Shown one piece after another: positions 1 through 10,809 of a stretch of DNA of 64,000 bases (positions are counted from its first letter, which is position 1; every line of letters starts with the position of its first letter). The translations under genes were made by a program, and so were the position numbers. The notes under the pieces are model-generated. The model was not told where the DNA came from. It made no database searches and saw nothing but the letters and a program-made list of their open reading frames with translations. Origin of the DNA: Kingdonia uniflora (taxonomy: Eukaryota; Streptophyta; Magnoliopsida; Ranunculales; Circaeasteraceae); the NCBI GenBank assembly GCA_014058105.1, contig JACGCM010002568.1, positions 1,860,001 to 1,924,000 on the forward strand, read 5' to 3'.

Positions 1-885
1 AGAATTGCATTGCACACTCTGAGAGAGAATGAGTTGTATACTAAATTCAAGAAGTGTGATTTATGGCAGAAGGACGTGAAATTCCGAGGACATGTGGTGT
101 CTGAAGATAGAATTGCGGTGGATCATGCCATGGTTAAGGCCGTGATGGATTGGAGCCAACCAACCAACATTACTAAGATACACAATTTTCTGTGTTTGGC
201 CAAGTATTATCACAGATTCATCGACGGGTTTTTGCGGATTGCAAATCCGTTGACTTATTTTACCCTGAAGGATGTTGGATTTGTTCAGGATGGCAAGTGT
301 AAGTTAGCATTCATTGAGTTGAAGAGGAGGTCGACGACAGCTCCTGTGTTTATTGTTCCTTCCAGTAGACAAAAGTGCATGGTTTACAGCGATACGGTAC
401 TCAGCAGGCAAGGTTGCGTGTTGATGCAGGAAGAGATGGTGGTTGCTTATGCTTCTAGACAGCTTAAGGTTTACTAGAGGAACTATCCTACTTATGATCT
501 TGAGTTAGCTGCGATAGTGTTTGCATTGAAGATGTGGCGGCATTATCTTTACGGAGAGAAGTTTGAACTCTTTTTTGATCATAAGAGTTTAAAGTATCTG
601 TTCTCTCAGAAGGAGTTGAACATGAGGCAACGCAGATGGATGGAGTTCCTGAAGGATTATTATTATGACTTGCATTATCACCTAGGGAAGGCTAATGTAG
701 TGGCTGACGCTTTGAGCCGCAAGGTCAGGGGGATTCTTGCTAGTCTCATAAACCGCGAATGGATGTTACTTCACTATATAGAAGACTATAGGATGAGTAT
801 GTCTTCGCAAGATAGCAATGGTTTTATGGTTAATTTAAGAGTTCAGTCATCGTTAATTTCAAGGATTGCAGAAGCTCAGCAGTAG
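1..885 (+). pseudogene. Ty3/gypsy pol remnant: end of reverse transcriptase and RNase H (Tekay/Del-like)
   Basis: Seen: two adjoining reading frames separated by a stop at about 475. The first holds the C-terminal RT connection region (motif KYYHRFIDGFLRIANPL) followed by the start of RNase H. The second continues with [20 protein letters not shown] and [17 protein letters not shown], then [12 protein letters not shown], the hallmark end of chromovirus RNase H. The RT palm with its YxDD box would lie left of the window edge. Family knowledge: this wording of the RNase H block is typical of Tekay/Del chromoviruses. In an active element the domain copies genomic RNA into cDNA and degrades the RNA strand. 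The in-frame stop and left truncation mean it is dead. The clade call is from motif memory and was not aligned. Confidence 0.85.
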
Positions 886-1850
886 GATGTAGAGTTACAG
901 TCTTGGGCTTCTGATGATAGTAAACCAGATTGGACAGTGAGTCCAGATAGCAGTGTCAGGTATAGGGGAAGATTGCGTATGCCTGACTCAGAGGTATTAA
1001 AGCGTGAGATCTTGAGCGAAGCTCACGGCTCTAGATAGACTATTCACCCAGGTAGTACTAAGATGTACCAGGACCTGAAGATGCATTATTGGTGGAACAA
1101 CATGAAGCGGGAAGTAGTGATTTTGTCTCCAGGTGTATGACGGGTCAGCAAGTAAAGGCTAAACACCAGAAGCCGGCTGGGCAGCTCAAACCTTTGCCAA
1201 TTCCGGAGTGGAAGTGGCAGCATGTGACAATGGATTTCATTTTAGGATTACCTAGGACAAAGAGGAATCACTATTCGATTTGGGTGATTGTCAATCGCTT
1301 GACAAAATCAGGTCATTTCCTACCCGTTCCTAAGACTTTGACTCAAGAGGAGTTGAGTAGGCTTTACATGAAAGAGATAGTGCAGTTGCACGGAGTGCCA
1401 GTATCAATAGTATGAGATCGAAATGCTAGATTTACTGGCAGGTTCGGGATGAGTTTTCAGCGGGCTATGGACACCAGATTAGATTTCAGCATGATATTTC
1501 ATCCAAAGACTGATTGCCAGACTGAGAGAGTCAACCAGATCCTTGAGGATATGCTTCGGGCTTGTGTTTTGGACTTCAAGGGCAGCTGGGACGAGCATTT
1601 ACCTTGGGCTGAGTTTGCATATAACAATAGTTTCTAGGCGAGCTTTGCGATGGTACCTTATAAGGCTTTGTACGGTAGACCATGTTGATCTCTCCTAAGT
1701 TGGGCAGATGTCGGTGAGAGCAGTTTGCTGGGGAAAGAGTTTGTTCGTGAGACTATGGAAGCCATTTCTGTTATTAAAGATCGGTTGCGTATAGCTTAGA
1801 GCTGACAGAAGAGCTATACAGATGTTCTTAGGAGACCTCTATTGTGAGGA
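886..1850 (+). pseudogene. Ty3/gypsy integrase remnant (continuation of the Tekay-like pol)
   Basis: Seen: after a stop near 883 the same polyprotein continues with an HHCC-type zinc-binding region (EAHGSR, then [17 protein letters not shown]) and the catalytic core. Core motifs include EWKWQHVTMDFILGLPR (first Asp), an SIV-stop-DRNARF segment (second Asp), FHPKTDCQTERVNQ (catalytic Glu) and DEHLPWAEFAYNNSF. Stops interrupt it near 1036, 1138, 1413, 1636 and 1686. Similarity fades after 1800 and no chromodomain is visible. The element would have inserted cDNA into the host genome; this copy cannot. The pieces lie in register in the same order as a normal gypsy pol, so it is one decayed element, not scattered fragments. 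Confidence 0.87.
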
Positions 1851-1950
1851 AAATTAAAGTAGATACGAGAGAAAAGCCAACCTCTATTGTGAGGGGGAAG
1901 AAAATTTATAATAGGATTGACTCGGTTTGGGGTTGAGGCTTTGAGGTTGT

Positions 1951-2125
1951 CCCCGAGTATGATTCAAGTTGAATGAATTAATCTATTACTTGGGGTTTGC
2001 ATAATTGTTTGAAGCAATAAAAGGCTTCAATGTCAACATCGAGCATAATTCAAGTCCATTCACTGAATCTAATGCATGAGGGTTATGTATTAATTGTTGT
2101 AAGCAATATAAGAGCTTAAAAGATG
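1951..2125. repeat. Diverged tandem duplication, 86-bp period
   Basis: The stretch from about 1951 repeats from about 2037: both copies contain a GAG(T/C)AT(G/A)ATTCAAG block, and 60-75 bases later a (G)AAGCAATA(A/T)AAG(A)GCTT block. The copies are clearly diverged. They sit directly between the Tekay-like pol and the 40-bp array, so they probably belong to the same 3' non-coding region. Confidence 0.6.
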
Positions 2126-2150
2126 CTCCCAATCTTTGGTTAAATTATTT

Positions 2151-2490
2151 AAACCAATTGATGACTTGTAATATCTTGGCCAAATTGGATGAACCTTTTG
2201 TCAACCTATAATATGCTGATCGAATGGGATGAACCTGTTGTCCACCAATAAAATATTGGCTAAATGGGATTAACAAACTACTTATTTTTAATGTCTTGGA
2301 AGAATTGGATTAACCAATTGTTGACCTACAATCGGCTGGTCGAATTCAATAAACTTGTTGCCAACTAGTAATATGTTGGTTGAATGGGATAAACCAATTG
2401 CTTATTTATAATGTGTTGGTCACATTGTTGAACCAATTATTGACCTGTAATATGTTCATCGAATTGGACGAACCATTTGGTGACTTGTAA
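2151..2490. repeat. 40-bp tandem repeat, about 8.5 units, with a 120-bp higher-order period
   Basis: Units start at 2151, 2191, 2231, 2271, 2311, 2351, 2391, 2430 and 2470 (the last partial). Each begins near GAACCAATTG and ends near TCGAATTGGAT. Spacing is 40 bp, with one unit of 39. Units three apart resemble each other more than neighbours: units at 2271 and 2391 share CTTATTTNTAATGTNTTGG, those at 2231 and 2351 share a GTTG-CC-A-TA-AATATTGG pattern, and those at 2191 and 2311 share CTG(A/G)TCGAAT. That implies amplification of a three-unit block after single-unit amplification. It lies downstream of a retroelement pol, a common birthplace of such arrays. Confidence 0.85.
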
Positions 2491-2927
2491 CTCAACTGTT
2501 GCAAAGTCGGTAGCCACTCTTACTGTTAGGAGGAAAATGTTATTTTAGAAAGAAACTCCTTAGATCGGAAAGGAGAAAGAGAATCCATATGTGTAGAAGA
2601 GTAAAATGGAGGATGTGCATCGAGCAGTGATGTTTAGGAAAGCAAATTTCTTGCTGGTCCAGTGGAAGAGTTTGCTTTGTCGACTCTGGGTTGGAGAATT
2701 TAGTGTTGAACTTTATTTATAATAGTTTTGTATAGGTATATCTCATTATAATGAAACTTTTGTTACTTTCCGCATTTCTAGAAGTGTTTGGGGCTTTGGC
2801 TTTAGACGAGCTTGACTCAGTAGCTTGGGGAAGATTCACAGGTGATCGAGATACAAAGGAAGAATACTAATTTGGAGAAGCAACTGAGTGTGTCTAAGAA
2901 GACAATCTAGTCCAAGGTCGATGCTGC
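2491..2927. other. No gene or recognisable element
   Basis: About 440 bases between the 40-bp array and the LTR. Short open frames only, none resembling a known family. Probably remaining non-coding sequence of the Tekay-like element. Confidence 0.4.
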
Positions 2928-4497
2928 TGATGCACTGGAATTTTAGCTTCAAAAAATTTCTGCTACTGATGTAATATGTCGATAGGCAGGGTTGAGCCAT
3001 AGTTAGGATCGGTGTTGGTTCTACAGTTTGAGAATGGGGGTTTTGGAAGTTCACTAGAGATGGTTGGAGATTATTTTGAGAGGAGAGGAATATTCTCGAT
3101 GAGAAACTATGACTTCAAGATTCTACATCCCCTAGTACCTGAGCCTTCCTTATCTGGATCTACCTGTGGGGTTGTCTTTCCAAGCTCTTTTAAAGTATCC
3201 TTCTAAGGGGCAACTACACATAACTAATAAATGGACAACTCAGTCCTAAGCTTATCACACTCGAGGAGTTTATTATGCTCTAGTGGGGGTTGCCCGAGTC
3301 TAGTCGCTTTAAGGTATTGGGTCCCTTTTTATAACCCACCTGCGTCATCTGATGTGATACTAATAAGGAATCACACCACTACCTATCAACTGAGTGAGCT
3401 TGGAAGCTTGGAAATGACTTGCCTACAGATACCACCACCTATCCTAATCTCTACCTCATAAGAGGTCGATGAATGTTAAATCCTCATAATGCACCCTCTT
3501 TGGGAGGCGTACTCCTATACCTCGTTAGTTCTTAGGAGAGGGTAGGAATAGGAATTTCAAGTTTTTATGTATACCACTTCATAAAAATGCATACTGCTAT
3601 GCCTCTAGGGTCTAAAGGAATAATACAAGGAATAGGATCCAGACTTAGCTAGGAGCATTAACCGTCCAAAAACCTTTCTCAAACCGTTGAATGGGAGGCT
3701 CGAAGGCGATCCAATAACTGGACTCAACTAATGGCTACTCATGACAGCTAGGTTCCTCCCTAGCCATAGCTAAGGAGTTTAGTCGGCCATACCTGGGTAT
3801 GTACCCAAGCAAGTTTTAAACTAAACACATTACTCTTAAACAACAAGCTCTCTATTAAATTTTATTCCACTAAGAGATGAAGATTATAATTGAGGGGAGG
3901 CTTATTTTATAGTTGAAGAAACCAATGCCCTTTTATTTCATAAGTAGTGTGAGACTATGTAAAACAAAGTTTTTCTTCTTTTTCTTCTACTTCTAACTTA
4001 CAAAGGGTATAAGAGACATTTGGCTAAGACTCTGGGACTAAGCCACCGAGTTGGCTTACGAACGCCAGTCTCCCTGGGCTTGCGTACCCACGATTGTGGG
4101 TTGGTGAAGGACCTAGGTCTTCATCTTTGAATGGACTTCTTTTGAGCTTCTTTTAGATGTAAGAATTAAGTCAAATCTGGTAGAATAAATTTTGGTTACT
4201 CCTTGGAGACTGGAGAACTGTCTGAACTGCTGGAGCTTATCTTTAACAGCTGGTATAGCTTCAGGCTTGATCTACTGCGTTTTAGCAGTACTTGACTACT
4301 CAGATTGCCTTAAAAATAAGGAATGTAAATAGAAGGCTTCTTAAGGCTTTTAGCTCTTGCTTTTTACTCAGAAATCTATTAGGATGGTTTATAATCTTGA
4401 AAATAGAGAACACAGGGTCACACTTATTAGCAACTCGGGAAGAACAAAATAACTTGGCTTTGGTGCTTTTAAATGTAAGATATCAGCACCTATCACA
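2928..4497 (-). mobile_element. LTR 'A', 3' LTR of an Athila-related element (- strand)
   Basis: The + strand copy starts TGATGCACTGG and ends CTATCACA, so it has TG...CA ends. On the - strand it shows a TATA-like CTATAAAATAAGCCTCCCC (about 3904-3922) followed by an AATAAA signal, the usual U3-R order of plant LTRs. It is homologous over its whole length to LTR B at 14111-15726. Immediately to the right lies a PPT-like block shared with other LTR elements in the window, so this is the 3' LTR of a - strand element. No partner 5' LTR or PBS was found before 7.4 kb, so the element is truncated on that side. Confidence 0.75.
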
Positions 4498-4714
4498 CCC
4501 TTGAATTTATCATTTTGCTTATCCTCGAGTAAAATAAAATTAAAAGAAATTATACTGAGTGATTTCTGCAGTGATCGCGACTACATTTAACATATACAAC
4601 AAAACGTTAAACCCCTAGTTGCCCCTGGTGGACGATTGTTGTCTTGTGAGGGCTTCAAGTATATATACCCACAAAATTTTGATGTGATCTGCTAATTATA
4701 ATTGTTCATCATTT
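4498..4714 (-). other. PPT-adjacent internal block of the LTR A element
   Basis: On the - strand a purine run precedes the LTR start. Further in is a conserved block: + strand TTAAACCCCTAG, then GGACGATTGTTGTCTTGTGAGGG, then a TATACCCAC box. The same block in the same position follows three other LTRs (37887, 44667 and 52076). It is a non-coding element region next to the plus-strand primer. Confidence 0.7.
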
Positions 4715-5058
4715 TTGCATAAAGTGACTATTGTGGTAATACATGCATTAGTGTTATCTTTGTGAAATACAAAATAAACTATTCATGATAATTTTAGTGT
4801 ATTATTGAGTCGCCACAAAAAATTTAGTTAAATTTTTGAATCAGTATGTGTGTGTGTGTGTGTGTGTCTTTGTGTGCGCTCAGTTAAACTACTGTAAAGT
4901 TTTTGATTTTGAATTAGTCATAATTTGGATTACAAGTATTGGAAATTAGTTTCATTGTGGTAATACATGTATTTGTGTTAACTTTGTGAAATATTAATTC
5001 GTGATGATTTTAGTGTATTATTAAATCACCAAGATAAATTCAGAAAAAATTTGAATCG

Positions 5059-5099
<41 letters not shown>

Positions 5100-5461
5100 T
5101 GTGTGTGTGAGTGTGCATGTGTATGTGTGTGTGTGTTGGTGTGTGAGTGTGTGTGTGTGTGCTCAGTTAAACTACTGTAGAGTTTTTTATTTTGAATTTG
5201 TCATAATTTGGATTACTAGTATTGGAAATTAGTTTAATTGTGGTAATACATGCATTAGCGTTAACTTTGTGAAATATTAAATAAACTATTCATGATAATT
5301 TTGATGTATTATTAAATCACCACGATAAATTTAGTAAAATTTCTTAATAGGTGTGTGTGTGTGTGTGCATGCCTGTATGTTTGCTCAGTTAAAATACTAC
5401 AGATTATTCGATTTCAAATTAGTCATAATTTTGATTACTAGAATTCGAAATTAGTTTCGAC
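4715..5461. repeat. Tandem array of 220-280-bp units each carrying a GT microsatellite
   Basis: About three units. The anchor CTCAGTTAAA(A/C)TACT occurs at 4879, 5162 and 5384, each time followed by a diverged block with TTTGAATTAGTCATAATTTG. Each anchor is preceded by a GGTAATACATG...GTGAAATA...TATTA(A)ATCACCA stretch and then a (GT)n run. The longest GT tract is about 5062-5160, with GC and GA interruptions. Unit length varies mostly because the GT run varies. It sits in the internal region of the LTR A element. Confidence 0.88.
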
Positions 5462-6799
5462 TTACAGCCTCACATAGGTGTAAAAATTTCTCCCAGGTGT
5501 TAAAATTACTAGAACCAGCAGACATTTTTCATGATAGATCTTTTGAACGGAAGTTCAATTTTCTTTGAAGTTGTTGAGTTAATATTAGCATAGATTTTAT
5601 ATTTCTTATCGCCATTAAGCTCATCATACTAGACTCAGGATCAAGAAGGTCTTTTAAAGGTTCTAATGTAGATTAAGGATAGGTAATGTTTGGCAAAAGG
5701 GCATTTTGCTATCATTATGAGAATAACTTATGGTCTTCTCCTCTGATTCACTTGCTTACCTTTTTCTTCCACATTTCATAATTTTTCTATATGACGCAGC
5801 TCAACTATGTATTTTATTTACGAGTAATTTATGCTTGATAATCCCCTGTTTGATCATTTTTTCTTTCTTTTTAAATTTTCAGGGAGTTTAACTTGCTCAT
5901 TAATTTCTTATTTTTCCCCATTTCTCATATTAATTCCCATTTCTTTGTTTATAACCACTGCTGCAACTATCTACTTCCTTAAGCAATCTATGAATGGGGT
6001 AAAGCTACGTAGTTATCTTTCAAACGATTGCTTATTTAAGCTCAATGGGTATATAATGGAAAATAATTTAAGATATTTTTATACGAAATACGAAATTGGT
6101 TTTAACAATGAAATGCCTAAAATCATTTCTTCTGTTTTGTATCGTCTATTTTTTGCCTCAAAGTAAAATATGAAATGGTTCTTGAATTTTTAACTTGAAT
6201 TTTATTTCACCCTTGACAATCGATAGTGCAATAAATAATGAGATCATAAATTTAAGGATGTTGAATCTGATAAAGTTTATGTAAGACAATAGTTGAGGCC
6301 TCAAATCTTACATTTTAAACCCTTAAAATATACTCCTTTTACAGTCCTATGTTACCCTAACTATTGATTATATACCAAGATAAATGTTTTTCCAGATCAC
6401 CGAAACAAAGTGAGACGCATGGTAAAGTTACATCAAAAATGACCTAAAAGAAACTCCTTGCCAAGACTATGAAAAGGAAGCTCAAGAGCCTCTTCATTTC
6501 TGGAGGTGACTAAAGGCCAGTCGCAAATTATATCAAGATAAGGCCACGAGGAAAGCCCAATCAAAACAAAGCCCAAGAGGCATCCACAAAACTGTGAGCA
6601 TGGTTTTGGTGTACCCTACAAACCGGCGTTCGCAAGTTGGCGATAGCCTCCTGGGCTCCCCTTTTCAGAGTCGGTGCTACATGATGTGTGAAGGCTAAAT
6701 TAGCTGTAGAATTTTTAAAGTTGGTCAATTTGTGGGTAAAACTGCAATTATACTATTACGTAAAAAGGAAACTCGAAAGCATCCTTCTCTTATAAAGGG
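5462..6799. other. Unassigned; one unrecognised open frame (5831-6166, +)
   Basis: No family match seen. The 111-residue frame at 5831-6166 starts with a run of phenylalanines coded by a T-rich tract and contains hydrophobic stretches. I think it is a chance frame in AT-rich DNA. Nothing else in the stretch has coding character. Confidence 0.35.
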
Positions 6800-7010
6800 A
6801 ACCTTCATGAAAAAAATGGTTATTAGGGACCAAATATTAGTGGCGGATTAAAATTTGCCTTCAATAATATAATATTTAGGACAAATTTGATTCAATCTCT
6901 TAAATTTTTTTATGGGACGGAAAGATTTACTGCATCCTTAATAGTAAAAGTTTAGGGACTGTTGGCCTTGGGCGTCCCTATTTGATATGCTTAGGTTTTA
7001 GGGACTGCTA
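6800..7010. repeat. Cluster of TAGGGAC motifs, possible DNA-transposon subterminal region
   Basis: TAGGGAC or a close variant occurs near 6826, 6869, 6953 and 6988, and its reverse complement near 6973, with a GTGGCGGA box at about 6841. Short motifs repeated in both orientations are typical of CACTA transposon subterminal regions. No CACTA terminus, transposase or target duplication was found, so the call is weak. The following 7011-7441 shows nothing further. Confidence 0.3.
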
Positions 7011-7441
7011 AATAATGAGAACCGTGAAAATGAAATTTTCTAAATCTAGCTCATTCTCTCATCATGCAAGTTCAACTCATCTTCCCCACAATCCATCTCC
7101 GTAAACGACTCAACTCTCTATAATCAAATTATTTTAAGGGCATATTTTAGTAGCTAACCCCTCAAAGCAAAACCCAAACTGCTACCCGCAAATCAATGCC
7201 CTCAAAAAATTCAAACTGGGATTTCCCCAAATCAGTAGTAGAAACCGTAAAAATCCAAGCTGTAAGTTTTTATTTTCTTGATTTTAATGTTTTTGATTTT
7301 TTCTTTTCTTTTTAAAAATTAACATCTAGTATCTCTAACCGGTAAGAAAAACCATATTTATAAACTTTAACAAATTTGTATATTATAGTTTAAAGTTAGA
7401 GAAAAAAACTTCTCAAGATTAAAAGAATCCGTAACATTTCT

Positions 7442-7726
7442 TTAGTCACTGCAGTTATCCTGATTAGAAGTAGGCATTTGAGCTTCCTCAAACTTCTCAT
7501 CTACTTCACGATGTGCTGATCTAGGTGGAGACTAACCAAGTATTTTTCTATCATTGCAGCATGTATACGGTTTCTGATCCTATGGACTAAACAAGTAACA
7601 GTTTACAGATTCATAGTGACCCTGAAATGTACGAAGTGTCTTGCCTGACTACACATTAGGTGCTTTGAAAGCTTTCATACACTAGAGAATCACAAGGAAA
7701 GAATCCCAAGTAATGGCTAACTGTAT
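7442..7726 (-). pseudogene. CSA/ERCC8-like WD40 protein, C-terminal exon sequence (downstream half)
   Basis: Read on the - strand after the copia insertion. The frame resumes IQLAITWDSF and continues to SGKTLRTFQGHYESVNC, a WD40 blade, then DRKILG-stop-SPPRS and a tail ending QDNCSD just before a stop at 7442. Family knowledge: plant CSA (ERCC8), the substrate receptor of the DDB1-CUL4 ligase in transcription-coupled repair, ends with a similar blade and a short acidic tail. I recognise it from memory only. Four in-frame stops interrupt this segment; two replace expected Trp codons and one an expected Gln. With the other half at 12302-12499 the frame is continuous once the copia element and one target copy are removed. 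Non-functional. Confidence 0.65.
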
Positions 7727-7731
7727 AGGTA

Positions 7732-8425
7732 TGTAGAGAATCAAGGTAGCTAATCTCTTTTCCCTGACAAGAACGATACGTAGAAATCGCCAACTCAATT
7801 AGTAAATGAACAAAGAACAATATAAAGGACATAAAGATTTTCCAGGAGGAGGGAAATAGAAAATCCTTGCGGATAAAAAAACTCTCCCGCGAACAATCCA
7901 CTATGTAATTCAAATGTTACAATTCGATCTCTCAAGCTTTCTCAAGGCCTTTCAATGGAGGCTTTCAATGGAGTCTCAAAGCCTTTCAATTAGAAACACA
8001 CATCCTAATCCCTTATATACTTGGAAACTAAGTATACAAAGTAGGACACAAAAATACGGATCACGAGGCGCACAAACGACCCTTAACGAACTTCCCAAAA
8101 TTTGTCCTTCAAAGTGTATTCGAACAGACATATGTTCTATTTGAACAACAATAGTTGTATTCGAATAAACATGAATTGTATTCGAACAAATTAAGTTTTG
8201 AGGGTTTCTGTTCGAATAAACAAAAGTCTATTCGATCATAAAAGAACATATTCGAATAGACTCAATGTCTATTCAAATAACCTTCTGTCTGCCTGTCTCT
8301 GATTTAACAGACAAAAAGTCTATTCGAACAGAAGCTTTGTTCTACTTTTTTTTTACCCGTCTTCAATCCTAGCTCATCCCACGATCTCCGATGAACCTCA
8401 AATATATTCGAGTTCATTCCTAATA
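7732..8425 (-). mobile_element. 3' LTR of the copia element
   Basis: Homologous to 11595-12301 along its length. On the - strand it starts TATTAGGAATGAAC (the other LTR starts TGTTAGGAATG) right after the PPT. A TATATAAG box lies at about 8012-8019, and an array of TTCGAA motifs lies upstream of it. The outer end at 7732 begins TG. Confidence 0.9.
8107..8335 (-). promoter_or_regulatory. Array of TATTCGAA-type motifs in the copia LTR U3 (also at 11990-12215)
   Basis: At least nine copies of (T)ATTCGAA(T/C)A or close variants, many perfect TTCGAA palindromes, spaced roughly 15-35 bp and often followed by AGAC. The same array is in the 5' LTR (11990-12215). It lies just upstream of the TATA box in element orientation, i.e. 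in U3. Plant copia elements such as Tnt1 carry repeated enhancer boxes in U3, so an enhancer role is a reasonable inference, but the motif itself is not one I can name. Confidence 0.6.
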
Positions 8426-8429
8426 GTCT

Positions 8430-9990
8430 CCCACTTGAAATCGAATCTACCGTAACCCATCTCCAGATCGCCAAATGAATTGTTCGCTCTAACCGAACCT
8501 TCAATCATGAAGACCCACAAAAGTTGAACATGTTGTCAACTTCATAAAAGTTACCACCTTCGTAAACATATCGGTCGGATTCACATCCGTATGAATCTTC
8601 ATGAACACACTGTCCTTGAAGAGCGAGTGAATATAGTGATACTCAATATCAATGTGCTTGGTCCTAGAGTAAAAAGACAAATCCTTCGATAAGTGTATAG
8701 CGTTTTGACTATCACCATACAACTTAGGAGAAAATTATTCTCTACCAACCTCTTTCATCAACTCTTTGAGCCAAACCATATCTTTGTACGCTTCTGTAGC
8801 TGCAACATATTCTGCCTCTGTCGTAGACAAAGCTACAATCTTCTGTAGCCTAGAAACCTATGTAACTACACCACTTCCCAATGTAAAAACAAAGCCACTA
8901 GTGCTCTTCCGCTTATCCATGTCACCCGCCATATCATAATCAACACAACCCTGTAAGCATATCTAATCAGAACCCCTATAGCATAATGCCATATCTTAAG
9001 TCCCCTTTAGATACCTTAGTATCCATTTCACAGCTCTCCAATGCTTCTTGCCTGGATTACTCATATGCCTACTAACAACTCCCACTGCTTGAGCAATTTC
9101 TGGTCATGTATAAATCACAGCGCACATTAGGCTACCAACCGCAGATTGATAAAGAACCTTCCGCATCTCATCGCGATCTTTCTATGTCTTCGGACATCAA
9201 TCCTTTGATAATTTAAAGTGACCTTCCAATGGTGCACTAGCAACCTTAGAACCATCCATGTTGAACCACTTCAGTACTTTTCCAATGTAGTCAGCTTGAG
9301 ACAACTTCAATTCTCACAGCTTTTTATCCCTTGTAACACTCATGCCAAAAACTTATTTTGCCGCACCCAAGTCTTTCATAGAAAACTCCTATGATAACTG
9401 TTCCTTCACCTTAACAATCTCTCCCATGTCGGCACTTGCTACCAACATATCATCTAAATACAAAAGTAGAATAATATACGAGTTCCGCGTATTCTTTATT
9501 AAACAACTGTGATTCGCATTACTCTTCGAATAGCCATTTTTGGACAAGAACTGTTTGAACTTCAAATACCACTGTCTCGGCGCATGTTTCAAACCATATA
9601 AGCTCTTCCTGAGCCTATACACAAGATCTTATTTCCTTTTAGCCAGATACCCTTTTGGCTGCTTCATATAAATTTCTTCATCAAGGTTATCATGAGGAAA
9701 TGTTATCCTGACATCTAGTTGCTCAAGATGCAAATCTTCAACTGCAGCTATATTCATCACAACCCAAATAGTAAATATCTTCACAGCAGGGGCAAAAATC
9801 TTACCAAAATCAACGTCTTGTTTCTGCTGAAAGCCCTTCATCACAAGTCTAGCCCAGAATCTCCTTAAACCGTCAGATTCCTGCTTTTGTCTGTATACTC
9901 ACTTGTTGTGTAATGCTCTCTTCTTTTTCAGTAACCGAACTAAATCTCAAGTTTGATTAACTGATAATGACTGCATCTCATCATCCATAA
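8430..9990 (-). pseudogene. copia reverse transcriptase and RNase H remnant
   Basis: Reading the - strand from 9.9 kb down. The RT start region includes FGKIFAPAVKIFTIWVVMNIAA and HLEQLDVRITFPHDNLDEEIYM (normally LDVKTAFLHG). The core follows: RLRKSLYGLKHAPRQWYLKF, then ILLLYLDDMLVAS with the catalytic YLDDM intact. After several breaks the RNase H end shows YGDSQNAIHLSKD, RTKHIDIEYHYI and TDMFTKV at 8501-8722. At least six stops or frameshifts separate these blocks, so no full protein can be made. It would have carried out cDNA synthesis in virus-like particles. Confidence 0.9.
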
Positions 9991-10099
9991 CAAGCTCCCA
10001 CTTGCTTTTGGCTTCCATATCTAAAGCCTCTTTGTAACTTTTTAGTTCACAACCATTTATAAGTAACAAGTGATTTAAGGAGTTAACGTACCTTGTCAG

Positions 10100-10800
10100 A
10101 ATTCTTGCAACTCTTGGATCCTTTCGAAGTGCTATTGGAATGTCTAAGTCATTAGGTTCCTTGTTTTGGTCTGGTACATCCGACTCAACAATGACTTCTT
10201 TATCATCCTCTCGAGAGGGTTCATCATCTTCAATGTCAACACTTTCTACTGCTTTACTTTGACTTCTTTTACTAGGTACTTTGAAATCCTTATAGAAGAC
10301 TTCCTCATTGAATATAACGTTATAGCTCCGAATAACTTTCTGATTCTTCGCATCCTAAAACCGGTATCCAAACTTATCACCATCGTATCCAATGAATATG
10401 CAATTCTTTGACTTTACATCTAACTTGGTCCTTATATCTGAATTAGCAAGCACATATGAGGTACAACCAAAAATACGCAAGTGATTTAGGTTTACCTCTT
10501 TACTAATCAAGGCTTCTTATGGGAAGTCCATAATCCAAAGCCGTTGAAGGCCTTCTGTTAGTCAGGTACACCACCGTACTAACTGTATCCGCCCAAAAAC
10601 ACTTCATCAATCCAGCGTTGAATCTCATACTCCTCACTCTTTTGTTTATTGTTTGGTTCATTCAATCTGCAATAACATTATGTTGCGGTGTTCCGGAAAT
10701 ACTCTTCTGTCTCCTAATCCTGTTTGATACGTAAATGTCTTCAAACCTGTCACTACAGTATTCACCCCCGCTATCCGAGACACTTCAGTTTCAAACCGGT
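10100..10800 (-). pseudogene. copia integrase C-terminal part remnant
   Basis: On the - strand: TPQHNVIAD-stop-MNQTINKRVRSM (normally GPQQNGVAERMNRTL, around the catalytic Glu), FWADTVSTVVYLTNRRPSTA, then in another frame HLRIFGCTSYVLA, KLDVKSKNCIFIGYDGDKFGYRF and KVIRSYNVIFNEEVFYKDF. These are the end of the core and the linker to RT. The N-terminal zinc finger and first two catalytic Asp residues are not recognisable in 10.8 kb and above. Frameshifts occur near 10.5 and 10.66 kb. Confidence 0.85.
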
Positions 10801-10809
10801 TTCAGTTTC

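Noticed and set aside
5040..5165. CRISPR-like array from the regular GT-rich spacing
   Set aside because: It is an interrupted GT microsatellite in plant repeat DNA, without discrete repeats and spacers.
5831..6166. 111-residue + strand frame with hydrophobic segments
   Set aside because: Its Phe-rich start comes from a T-rich tract and no family resemblance is seen; likely chance in AT-rich DNA.
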